Assembly (NCBI GenBank): GCA_025996775.1
Contig: BNTS01000121.1
Span: 1 to 9,768 of the forward strand
DNA length: 9,768 nt
Source of the DNA: Bacteroidia bacterium
Lineage (GTDB): Bacteria; Bacteroidota; Bacteroidia; Bacteroidales; Tannerellaceae
Direction: 5' to 3'
Positions 1 to 5,971 of this stretch are shown here, one piece after another. Both the position numbers and the translations under genes were made by a program. The notes below the pieces were generated by a model, which saw only the letters and a list, made by a program, of their open reading frames with translations, did no database searches and was not told the DNA's origin. Positions within the stretch are counted from its first letter, which is position 1. The number at the start of each line of letters is the position of its first letter.

Positions 1-32
1 CTACGCGGCGGGAGAAGGGGGGGCATTATTAT

Positions 33-133
33 CCGTGGGTTAAAACACCACGGCTACCAATATGCTATGCCTAACGGCATACGGAAACGTATTTCCACCA
101 ACAAGGAATGCCTGACGGCATACAGATCTGAAA
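33..133. repeat. Left palindromic repeat cluster bracketing the AbiE module
   Basis: Three small hairpins follow one another. CCGTGG (33-38) pairs with CCACGG (48-53). TATGCC (66-71) pairs with GGCATA (76-81) around a TAAC loop. A degenerate copy, ATGCC (108-112) with GGCAT (117-121), has a TGAC loop and is followed by the palindrome CAGATCTG (123-130). The stretch 56-91 recurs as a reverse complement at 2217-2252 with one mismatch in 36 nt, and 117-133 recurs exactly in direct orientation at 2278-2294. The paired, palindromic layout resembles REP/BIME-type intergenic repeats. One reading frame stays open from the window edge to 138, but it is built almost entirely from repeat and is not called as a gene. 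The family is not one I can name. Confidence 0.8.
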
Positions 134-307
134 GATAATTTTAAAAGCTCCATAGAATAGGTTGAAAAAGGCTAAAAAGTAGGGGCACCCAATTTTCCGG
201 GTGTCCCAATGACGAAAACAGGAAATTTATAGCCTAAAAAAAGGAGGCATTTTTGACCCCTTTTGCCAAATATTTATTAGAGACCCGGAATATTTCAGAA
301 AAAGTAG
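134..307. other. Intergenic stretch with two hairpins upstream of the AbiE operon
   Basis: No gene is visible here. GGGGCACCC (182-190) pairs with GGGTGTCCC (199-207) over 9 positions, one of them a G-T wobble, with an 8-nt loop. No T tract follows on the plus strand, so it is not a standard terminator in that direction. A second, weaker hairpin pairs AAAAGG plus GG (239-247, with a bulged A) with CCCCTTTT (257-264). It has the A-stem-T look of a bidirectional terminator and could end transcription from a gene left of the window. Both functional readings are inference. Confidence 0.45.
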
Positions 308-315
308 TACTTTTG
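308..315 (+). promoter_or_regulatory. Candidate -7 box of the AbiE operon promoter
   Basis: TACTTTTG matches the Bacteroides -7 consensus TAnnTTTG. No convincing -33 TTTG is found 19 to 21 nt upstream, so the promoter is only half supported. If it is real, transcription would begin just past 320, which would leave no leader for the upstream ATG at 320 and favours translation from 377. Confidence 0.4.
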
Positions 316-330
316 CAGTGTGAGATTTAA

Positions 331-355
331 GCGAAAATATTGCGTATATTTTCGC
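331..355. promoter_or_regulatory. Perfect 10-bp inverted repeat, candidate AbiEi operator
   Basis: GCGAAAATAT (331-340) and ATATTTTCGC (346-355) are exact reverse complements separated by 5 nt. The repeat lies between the -7-like box at 308-315 and the chosen start codon at 377. AbiEi-type antitoxins carry an N-terminal winged helix, and at least one (Streptococcus agalactiae) is known to repress its own operon by binding inverted repeats in the promoter. By analogy this is a likely operator. A hairpin acting in the mRNA leader is the alternative. Confidence 0.55.
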
Positions 356-376
356 CAAAAACGAAAAATAATAGAT

Positions 377-982
377 ATGCAAAGTATTGAATATAAAATA
401 CTTGTAAATATGAAAAAGCGCGGAAGAGGTAAAGAGTTTTTTGCCTCCGATTTTTCGGCTTATGGAGAATCTAAGTCCGTATCGAAAGCGCTGTCAAATT
501 TGGTAAAGAAACAGGTTCTTATCAAGTTGGCAACAGGTATTTACTATTATCCCAAAATTGACAAAAAATTGGGATTGGGCATTTTATATCCTTCGTTAGA
601 CACAGTAGCAGAAGCAATCGCAAAGCGTGATAAGGCACGAATTGTTCCAACCGGGATTTATGCTTTAAACAGGTTGGGCTTATCTACCCAAGTGCCGGCA
701 AACTATGTTTATCTGACAGACGGCTCGCCGCGCAGAATAAAAGTCGGCAATGGAAAAGGCATTCTATTAAAACATACCGCCCCAAAGAATCTCGCTTTTA
801 AGAATGATTTGGCAATGCTGATAACTTTTGCATTAAAGGAAATAACGCAGGAAAGAGTTACACAGGAACATTTGGACAGGTTGAAATACGTATTGCAACA
901 AGTGCCAAAAGAACATATTTTGCAGGACAGCAAACTAATGCCTGCTTGGATTAAAAAATTAATACTGAAACTGTATGAATAA
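377..982 (+). CDS. abiEi: AbiEi-like antitoxin, DUF6088 family
   Basis: This is the probable antitoxin and transcriptional repressor of a type IV toxin-antitoxin (abortive infection) pair, 201 residues long. Residues 1-65 look like a winged-helix DNA-binding domain ending in the GIYYYPK wing. The remainder holds features typical of the DUF6088/AbiEi group: an AIAKRDKARIVPTG segment and then LNRLGLSTQVPANYVYLTDG. The frame is open from an ATG at 320, but 377 is preferred because residues from MQSIEYKI onward look like family sequence, the 19 extra residues are very basic and unlike it, and a -7-like box and a perfect inverted repeat lie inside the extension. The stop overlaps the toxin start by 8 nt, the usual coupled arrangement. 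Known members counteract the toxin without tight binding to it. The assignment is by motif recognition. Confidence 0.8.
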   Translation: MQSIEYKILVNMKKRGRGKEFFASDFSAYGESKSVSKALSNLVKKQVLIKLATGIYYYPKIDKKLGLGILYPSLDTVAEAIAKRDKARIVPTGIYALNRLGLSTQVPANYVYLTDGSPRRIKVGNGKGILLKHTAPKNLAFKNDLAMLITFALKEITQERVTQEHLDRLKYVLQQVPKEHILQDSKLMPAWIKKLILKLYE

Positions 983-1979
983 ATTTTTCGCATTGACCGA
1001 CAGCGAACGCAAAACGGTAATTTTGCAGACTGGGATAAAAAAGAACAATTTATTTCCGCAAGTTGTAGAAAAGGATTTGTGGGTAACAACCATTTTGCAA
1101 ATCGTGTTTTCACTGCCTTTTGCCGACAGGCTGGTTTTCAAAGGCGGAACGTCTTTGAGTAAGGTCTGGAATGTGATTGAACGCTTCTCGGAAGATATTG
1201 ATTTAGCGATAGATAGAGTACAGTTTGATTTGAAAGGCGATTTGACTGTAAAGCAACTCAAAAAATTACGCAAGGAATCTTCGCTCTTTGTAAAGGAAAC
1301 TTTTTATTCGGAATTGCAGCAAGCTATTGAAAAATATGGAATACGGAATTTTTGTACAATCGAACCGCAAGCAGACGGCGAAGGCGACAAAACCTATCCT
1401 GAACCGCGAAAGATTTTTATTCGCTATCAATCGTTGTTCGATGAATTATCCTATGTGAAAAATGAAATTGTACTTGAAATTGGAGCAAGGTCGCTGATTG
1501 AGCCAACAGCCAAAAGCGAAGTAAAAAGTTTGATTTCAGAGAATTTTGATATTGACACTGCACTCGTCAAATCTGAAATTATTACGGCTGTTCCCGAAAA
1601 AACCTTTTTGGAAAAGGCATTTTTGTTGTACGAAATCTTTTCCGGCGGCGGCTCAATGCTTGCCGAACGGAAATCACGCCATTTGTACGATTTGGAACGA
1701 ATGATGGACAAAGATTTTGCCGAAAAAGCCATTACCGACAACGAGCTTTGGAACACAATCCATCACCATCGCGAAGTTTTTACCCGTATGAGTGAGGTTG
1801 ATTATACGCCGGATATTCGTTGCCGAATTTGCCTTGTTCCACCTGCGCAAGTGCTTGACGATTGGCGGCAGGACTACGAAAAGATGCAAGGCACAATGAT
1901 TTATGGCGATTCTTTGCCGTTTGATAAATTACTCATGAGGATTGAAGAATTGCAGGAATGGTTTAGAAAATCGGAGTAA
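975..1979 (+). CDS. abiEii: AbiEii nucleotidyltransferase toxin (DUF1814 family)
   Basis: This 334-residue protein belongs to the AbiEii/DUF1814 nucleotidyltransferase toxins, which in studied cases use NTPs to modify tRNA or other targets and stop growth, for instance during phage infection. The polymerase-beta-like active site is visible: FKGGTSL at 55-61 (motif I) and FSEDIDLAI at 71-79, with D74 and D76 as the metal-binding pair (motif II). Downstream, EK at 213-214 and SRHLYDLERM at 234-243 fit motifs III and IV, where K214 and D239 are the candidate key residues. Length is normal for the family and all motifs are intact, so the toxin is probably active. There is no signal peptide or membrane segment, so it is cytoplasmic. 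It starts inside the end of the antitoxin gene, so the two are co-transcribed. The target in this organism is unknown. Confidence 0.88.
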   Translation: MNKFFALTDSERKTVILQTGIKKNNLFPQVVEKDLWVTTILQIVFSLPFADRLVFKGGTSLSKVWNVIERFSEDIDLAIDRVQFDLKGDLTVKQLKKLRKESSLFVKETFYSELQQAIEKYGIRNFCTIEPQADGEGDKTYPEPRKIFIRYQSLFDELSYVKNEIVLEIGARSLIEPTAKSEVKSLISENFDIDTALVKSEIITAVPEKTFLEKAFLLYEIFSGGGSMLAERKSRHLYDLERMMDKDFAEKAITDNELWNTIHHHREVFTRMSEVDYTPDIRCRICLVPPAQVLDDWRQDYEKMQGTMIYGDSLPFDKLLMRIEELQEWFRKSE

Positions 1980-2036
1980 TTAATTATACAGAATGGGTCA
2001 CATATTTATAGCAATGATTTGCGTCCCGCCGCCATT

Positions 2037-2103
2037 CGACCCCGAAGGGGTCGCACATCATGTGGTTTGACATTTTTCTATAAACATACGACCCGATGGG
2101 TCG
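2037..2103. repeat. GACCC-type hairpin repeat cluster
   Basis: This lies in the gene-free stretch between abiEii and the ald terminator. CGACCCC (2037-2043) pairs with GGGGTCG (2047-2053) across a 3-nt loop. CACAT (2054-2058) and ATGTG (2060-2064) form a further small palindrome. CGACCC (2089-2094) pairs with GGGTCG (2098-2103), again with a 3-nt loop. Two copies of the same GC-rich hairpin separated by an AT-rich spacer resemble dispersed intergenic repeats common in Bacteroidota genomes. The family is different from that at 33-133 and 2217-2294. A 67-residue minus-strand frame over it (1984-2187) is repeat-derived and not called. Confidence 0.65.
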
Positions 2104-2216
2104 AAACATTAACAAACAATAGAAAGAATGTAAGCATGCGGTAAACCCCTCTATCGCAGGGTAAACATTTAAAAGTTCATCCGGCAAATGCGTAGAATTG
2201 ACGATAGCCTAATATC

Positions 2217-2294
2217 TACGTTTCCCTATGCCGTTAGGCATAGCATATTGGTGCAAATACGTTTCCGTATGCCGTTAGGCATACAGATCTGAAA
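2217..2294. repeat. Right palindromic repeat cluster bracketing the AbiE module
   Basis: There are two hairpins of one type: TATGCC (2227-2232) with GGCATA (2237-2242), and TATGCC (2268-2273) with GGCATA (2278-2283), both with GTTA loops, followed by the palindrome CAGATCTG (2284-2291). Segment 2217-2252 is the reverse complement of 56-91 (35 of 36 positions), and 2278-2294 equals 117-133 exactly in direct orientation. The second hairpin with its left flank is itself an inverted relative of the left unit, since both carry the ACGGAAACGTATTT-type flank. Apart from the repeats, 1980-2333 holds no gene I can support. Confidence 0.8.
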
Positions 2295-2333
2295 ATCATC
2301 TTTACATTTAATATTATTTTTCTGATTTGAGTT

Positions 2334-2366
2334 GGTAGGGGGCAACTTCTTATGCTGCCCCCTACC
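2334..2366. terminator. Strong hairpin between the convergent abiE and ald operons
   Basis: GGTAGGGGGCA (2334-2344) pairs perfectly with TGCCCCCTACC (2356-2366), giving an 11-bp GC-rich stem with an 11-nt loop. It begins 8 nt beyond the ald stop codon, so it probably ends the minus-strand operon, although no clean T tract follows on that strand. On the plus strand it is followed by CTATTTTATT, a weak T-rich tail, so it may also stop read-through from the AbiE operon. Confidence 0.6.
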
Positions 2367-2374
2367 CTATTTTA

Positions 2375-3586
2375 TTAGAACATCGTGAGGTAGATGTCAA
2401 GATTATTGGAGAGGATGTTGAAGTGATTGGAAATGTAACTGTTTACGGGTTTGCCGTTATACATATAAACGCCTGAACGGAAGCAGTCGTCTTCTTTCAA
2501 AATGTTCTGGAAAGTGGAGGAATCGCCCAGTGATATAAGCATAGATACTAAGATATTGCTGAAGGCCATCGATGCTGTCCGGGCAACAGAGTTACTGATG
2601 TTTGGTCTGCAGTAATGAAGCACGCCGTATTGCTCGAAAATTTCGGGATCGGCAGGTGTAAGGTAGCAGGTTGTTTCAAAGCATCCGCCTTGATTGGTAC
2701 TCAGGTCGATGATGAGCGCGCCTTTCTTCATGGTATGTATCAATTCTTCGGCTATGAGGTAGCGCCGGTGCGAGCGGAGATAGTTCATGGCTCCTATTAC
2801 CACGTCGGCGCTATGAAATGCGTTTTGCAAAACTTTAGGGTGAAAGTTCGAGGTAAATACTCTTTGTCCCAAAGATAGTTCCAGGAGACGAAGCTTATTG
2901 ATGTCATTATCGAATACTTTTACCAATGCTCCCATTCCGAGGGCTGCGCGTGCTGCTGCTGTTCCGGCTGTTCCGGCCCCGATAATAACCAGTTCGGTAG
3001 GGGCAATTCCGGGGATTCCTCCCAGCAGTACACCTTTACCACCCTGTTGGTTACTGAGCAGTGAAGAGGCTATCGTTAATGCGGCCATTCCTTCTATCTC
3101 GGAAAGGAGAGTAAGGATAGGAGGCGTCTTCTGCCGGTCGGTCATCAGCTCATAGGAAATGGCATGGATACGTTTCTGTATCATGGCTTCATAGGCAGCC
3201 TGTGAGAATATGCTGAATTGTACCATCGAGAAAAGGATAGTGCGGGGTTTCATCAAAGCAACTTCAGCCACCAAAGGCGGGAGTACCTTGATAATGAGAT
3301 CGGCTTGAAAAACTTCATCCGGGGTATCTACTATCTCGGCGCCTGCTTCTGAAAAGTGGCTATCCGAATAATTTATTCCCAAGCCTGCTCCGGACTCAAA
3401 AAGGATACGGTGTCCGGCTTCGGTAAGCATATCTACGGCCTCGGGTGTGAGAGCCAGGCGGCGTTCCCGTTCACCTCGCTCACGGGGGATTCCTATGAGC
3501 AAGCGAGTATTGGCTTTGCTCAGTTCTTTGAGTAATTCATGGGGAATGTAAGCTCCTTGTTGTTGTCTTCCTTCTGTTGCTTCCAT
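2375..3586 (-). CDS. ald: Alanine dehydrogenase-like NAD-binding protein with altered active site
   Basis: Members of this AlaDH/PNT family interconvert L-alanine with pyruvate and ammonia using NAD. The protein is 403 residues, about 30 longer than classical alanine dehydrogenases, mainly from an N-terminal extension before IGIPRERGERERRLALTP (31-48). R43 and K100 align with the substrate-binding Arg and Lys. The Rossmann motif GAGTAG is at 203-208, and D226 at the end of the next strand favours NAD over NADP. Two expected catalytic residues differ: the segment FSMVQFS (119-125) has Q123 where Mycobacterium tuberculosis enzyme has His96, and STNQGGCFE (296-304) has N298 where it has Asp270. 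Alignments were made by eye. The gene starts 2 nt after the aroK stop, implying translational coupling. The fold is confident, but enzymatic activity as alanine dehydrogenase is less so. Confidence 0.85.
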   Translation of the reverse strand: MEATEGRQQQGAYIPHELLKELSKANTRLLIGIPRERGERERRLALTPEAVDMLTEAGHRILFESGAGLGINYSDSHFSEAGAEIVDTPDEVFQADLIIKVLPPLVAEVALMKPRTILFSMVQFSIFSQAAYEAMIQKRIHAISYELMTDRQKTPPILTLLSEIEGMAALTIASSLLSNQQGGKGVLLGGIPGIAPTELVIIGAGTAGTAAARAALGMGALVKVFDNDINKLRLLELSLGQRVFTSNFHPKVLQNAFHSADVVIGAMNYLRSHRRYLIAEELIHTMKKGALIIDLSTNQGGCFETTCYLTPADPEIFEQYGVLHYCRPNISNSVARTASMAFSNILVSMLISLGDSSTFQNILKEDDCFRSGVYMYNGKPVNSYISNHFNILSNNLDIYLTMF

Positions 3587-3588
3587 AT

Positions 3589-4119
3589 TTAATTTACTAA
3601 TAATATCTTTTCTAATTCGTATACAAGGGTGGACACATCGCTATCATTAAGCATGGCTTCTGCTTCGAAAATAATGGAAGCCTGCTCGTAGAAAGGTTTC
3701 CGCACTTCGAGGCTTTCGGTTACAAAAGTCAGCAGTTCATTTCCTCTGCGACCTGATAGCACAGGACGGGTTTGGCGGACCATATCCAAACGATTCACCA
3801 ACTCCGGAGGTGATACTTTGATGTAGACCGTTTCGCCCACACTGTTCATAAACTCCATATTGTCAAAGAAACAGGGAGCGCCTCCGCCGGTAGAAATAAG
3901 TACATTCTCAAACATAGATACCTCATGCAACATCCTTCTCTCGATGTCGCGAAAGGCTTCTTCACCCTTTTCTGCAAAAAGTTCACTGATCGTTCTATGG
4001 TAGCGGGCTTCTATATGGTGATCCAAGTCGATAAATATCAGATTCATTTGACCGGCAAGTTGTTTTCCGATAGTTGTTTTCCCGGCTCCCATATATCCTA
4101 TTAAAAAGATGCGTTTCAT
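3589..4119 (-). CDS. aroK: Shikimate kinase
   Basis: This cytoplasmic enzyme phosphorylates shikimate to shikimate 3-phosphate with ATP, the fifth step of chorismate and aromatic amino acid synthesis. The 176-residue length is typical. The Walker A loop GYMGAGKTT spans 8-16. D31 and D33 in IDLD match the Mg- and shikimate-binding acidic pair, R57 in EEAFRDIE and the STGGGA loop (76-81) match the shikimate site, R118 in TRPVL is the lid arginine, and R140 in EVRKPFYE completes the set. The frame stays open upstream to 4236, but that extension runs back over the end of the preceding gene, and M1 here is directly before the first strand, so 4119 is chosen. It lies 7 nt after the DUF6261 gene and 2 nt before the ald-like gene. 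Confidence 0.95.
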   Translation of the reverse strand: MKRIFLIGYMGAGKTTIGKQLAGQMNLIFIDLDHHIEARYHRTISELFAEKGEEAFRDIERRMLHEVSMFENVLISTGGGAPCFFDNMEFMNSVGETVYIKVSPPELVNRLDMVRQTRPVLSGRRGNELLTFVTESLEVRKPFYEQASIIFEAEAMLNDSDVSTLVYELEKILLVN

Positions 4120-4126
4120 GGATACT

Positions 4127-4894
4127 TTAATTATCTTCGTCCTCGTCGTCTTTTTTAGATCTCCGCTTGGTGATTGAATCAAGCATTTCTGTTGTATAGT
4201 CATTGATGCTATCAATGATTCCTCCAAGCTCGTCAATCACCTGCTTTTCCTTGGTAATTTCATGGCTTACCAGATATACGGCATTCACAAACTTTACGAC
4301 CTCAAAGAAAGCCTGGTCTACTTGTGGGCGTAGCTGTTTCAGCTTATCCTTCATACTTCGCTGATGTCTCTTAGCAGAGCGTTCATTAAATAAGACACGA
4401 AAGCTATCGTTTGCAACCTTTAAAAGTTCGAGAGGCCGGATAAGGTCTAAATGCTCAAGCGCCTTGAACCGGGATTCGTTTTCTTCCATTTTCTTCACAA
4501 AGGAGTCGATCATTGCGGTATTTTCCTGAAACGATTTTCTGTGTGCATTTCTATAAGGCTCTAACACCTCGTCAAGATTCCGTCCTGCAGCTTTCAGAAC
4601 AGGGTCGGGATTATACCGCATATTCTCGATGAAACGCTTAATAAAGAAGAATAATTCGTCTCTTTTTTGGTCTGCGGCCTGAATATCCTTTGTCTCTTCA
4701 AAGGCACGATTACGTGTAAAAGCCTCGTTTTCCTTCTTAAATAGCTTTTCATAGGCCAGGCGATGATCTTCCATGTTGTAATTCTTAGCCATAATAGGCG
4801 TAATTGCTTTTAAAACGTTCGTGTGATAGCTGTAGTGCTCCGAATTTCTTACCAATCGGAAGCTGGGTCGTGTAATTTCTTTAATCTTTTTCAT
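4127..4894 (-). CDS. DUF6261 family protein of unknown function
   Basis: This is a 255-residue protein rich in predicted alpha helix, charged and without signal peptide or membrane segment. The opening (SFRLVRNSEHYSYHTNV, about 11-27) and the helical pattern throughout resemble the DUF6261 family, which I know mainly from Bacteroidota and for which no function is established. The C-terminus ends in a mixed charged tail (KRRSKKDDEDEDN, 243-255). It is the first gene of the minus-strand operon with aroK and ald, and its stop lies 7 nt before aroK. The promoter should lie in the AT-rich stretch just right of 4894, but none is convincing. The family name rests on recognition of the general pattern only. 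The open frame and operon position make the gene itself secure. Confidence 0.75.
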   Translation of the reverse strand: MKKIKEITRPSFRLVRNSEHYSYHTNVLKAITPIMAKNYNMEDHRLAYEKLFKKENEAFTRNRAFEETKDIQAADQKRDELFFFIKRFIENMRYNPDPVLKAAGRNLDEVLEPYRNAHRKSFQENTAMIDSFVKKMEENESRFKALEHLDLIRPLELLKVANDSFRVLFNERSAKRHQRSMKDKLKQLRPQVDQAFFEVVKFVNAVYLVSHEITKEKQVIDELGGIIDSINDYTTEMLDSITKRRSKKDDEDEDN

Positions 4895-5212
4895 GTTTAT
4901 TAACCGATTATTGTTGAAAACTTGTTCATAAGTTGAAATTTATTAGTTACCAATTTATTATTCAATTCTGCGGGTGCAAATTATAAAAAATAATAATGCC
5001 ATCACTATCTGCAAATGTTATTTGTAAATATTTATGATATATTTAGATATTCACTGTTGAATGAATGAATTAATCGTGCAGTATTACCTTTCTGAAATTG
5101 AAGAAAATTTATTATTAAACATTTTATTGGTTAATTAATTTAACAATTGAGAAGGAGCTAAAGTGTGTGGGTTTTGTTGATTCGGCCACTAATTAGTAAA
5201 AAACAGGGGGTA
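4895..5212. other. AT-rich intergenic region between two minus-strand operons
   Basis: No reading frame of note and no RNA gene is recognised here. Two CAAAT stretches (4977-4981 and 5012-5016) are reverse-complement partial matches to the Bacteroides -7 box, but neither has the exact TAnnTTTG spacing and they are 35 nt apart, not the 19 to 21 nt expected between boxes. One of them may still serve the DUF6261 operon. CAAAT (5012-5016) and ATTTG (5020-5024) form a small palindrome of uncertain meaning. Confidence 0.5.
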
Positions 5213-5243
5213 TTAAAAAAACTTTATATGATGGTATAAAGTT
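5213..5243 (-). terminator. Intrinsic terminator of the dehydrogenase-alkD operon
   Basis: Read on the minus strand, AACTTTATA (5243-5235) pairs perfectly with TATAAAGTT (5228-5220) around a 6-nt loop, and a run of T follows immediately (5219 down to 5215). It lies 14 nt past the alkD-like stop codon. This is the clearest rho-independent terminator in the window. Confidence 0.8.
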
Positions 5244-5257
5244 TAAAGTAATCCATT

Positions 5258-5971
5258 TTATCGTTGCCGTTTGTCTTTGTTAAGAAAATATTGTCTCTCA
5301 CTTTCGGGGTAGTGTTCGATTGCATAGCGTAGTGTAGTTCGCGACATTTTTACACTATTCTGTTCTATGTAAGAAGTCAAAGTATCTCTATCACGCTTCC
5401 CAACCTCGCGAAGCATCCATCCAACGGCTTTATGAATCAAATCATGCTTATGTGAAAGCAAAATATCGGAAATTGCAAGCGTGTCGATGAATTCGTAATT
5501 CCGAATGAAAATAATTGTAGAAACAATAGCTATACGTTGCTCCCATAATGAGCTGCTTTGAGCCATATCATAAAGGACAGAACGGTCTTTATCAAGAAGA
5601 TAAACTCCAACAACATGGGGGTAAGTAACGTCTACCAAGTCCCAGTTATTTGCAAAACGGGTATTTCTCATGAAGAAGTCATACAACCCGGCACGCTCCT
5701 TTTCCGGAGCTTTCTCGAATTGATCGCTTACAATCAATAAAGCACACAAGCGAGCCTCATGGTACTCGCTTGTGATTAATTTTTGTAATTCAGCCGGCGG
5801 AGTCTTCCTATTAGCCTTTGCAATGCTTCTTACAATAGGTACAACGATTCCTAAGAATATATCTCCTTCAGCGTATTCACCGGGGCCACATTTAAAGAAA
5901 CGCCGCAAAAAGGACGCTTTCTCCGCGTTTGCTACAGAGAGCAACTCTTGTAAAATAAAGTCTGCCGTCAT
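5258..5971 (-). CDS. AlkD-like DNA alkylation repair protein (DNA glycosylase)
   Basis: Proteins of this family (PF08713) are built of HEAT-like helical repeats and remove N3- and N7-alkylated purines from DNA without flipping the base. At 237 residues it has the usual length. Conserved features are VPIVRSIAK (44-52), the HEARLCALLI helix (71-80), NNWDLVD (108-114), LWEQRIAIV (142-150) and HKAVGWMLREVGKRD (180-194). W110, D114, R146 and W185 match, in order and roughly in spacing, the Bacillus cereus AlkD residues W109, D113, R148 and W187 that cradle the lesion, so the active site looks intact. The start codon overlaps the stop of the upstream dehydrogenase gene as ATGA, indicating coupled translation, and a terminator follows. 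Confidence 0.9.
   Translation of the reverse strand: MTADFILQELLSVANAEKASFLRRFFKCGPGEYAEGDIFLGIVVPIVRSIAKANRKTPPAELQKLITSEYHEARLCALLIVSDQFEKAPEKERAGLYDFFMRNTRFANNWDLVDVTYPHVVGVYLLDKDRSVLYDMAQSSSLWEQRIAIVSTIIFIRNYEFIDTLAISDILLSHKHDLIHKAVGWMLREVGKRDRDTLTSYIEQNSVKMSRTTLRYAIEHYPESERQYFLNKDKRQR

Noticed and set aside
33..133. Regularly spaced palindromes considered as a CRISPR array
   Set aside because: There are only two or three imperfect copies, with no uniform repeat-spacer spacing and no cas genes nearby.
1..138. A reading frame open from the window edge to a stop at 136-138, which could be the end of an upstream gene
   Set aside because: Almost all of it consists of the palindromic repeats also found at 2217-2294, and the translation resembles no family I know.
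320..376. Upstream ATG extending the AbiEi antitoxin by 19 residues
   Set aside because: The extra residues are highly basic and unlike the family, the start would coincide with the predicted transcription start, and the segment contains the candidate operator.
1984..2187. A 67-residue minus-strand reading frame after abiEii
   Set aside because: It lies over the GACCC hairpin repeats and shows no protein-family character.
4120..4236. A 39-residue N-terminal extension of shikimate kinase
   Set aside because: It reads through the end of the DUF6261 gene in another frame, and the standard kinase N-terminus begins at the ATG at 4119.
5110..5212. An AAGGAG-like sequence near 5152-5157 that might precede a small plus-strand gene
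   Set aside because: The GTG or TTG frames after it close within a few codons, and the organism does not appear to rely on Shine-Dalgarno sites.
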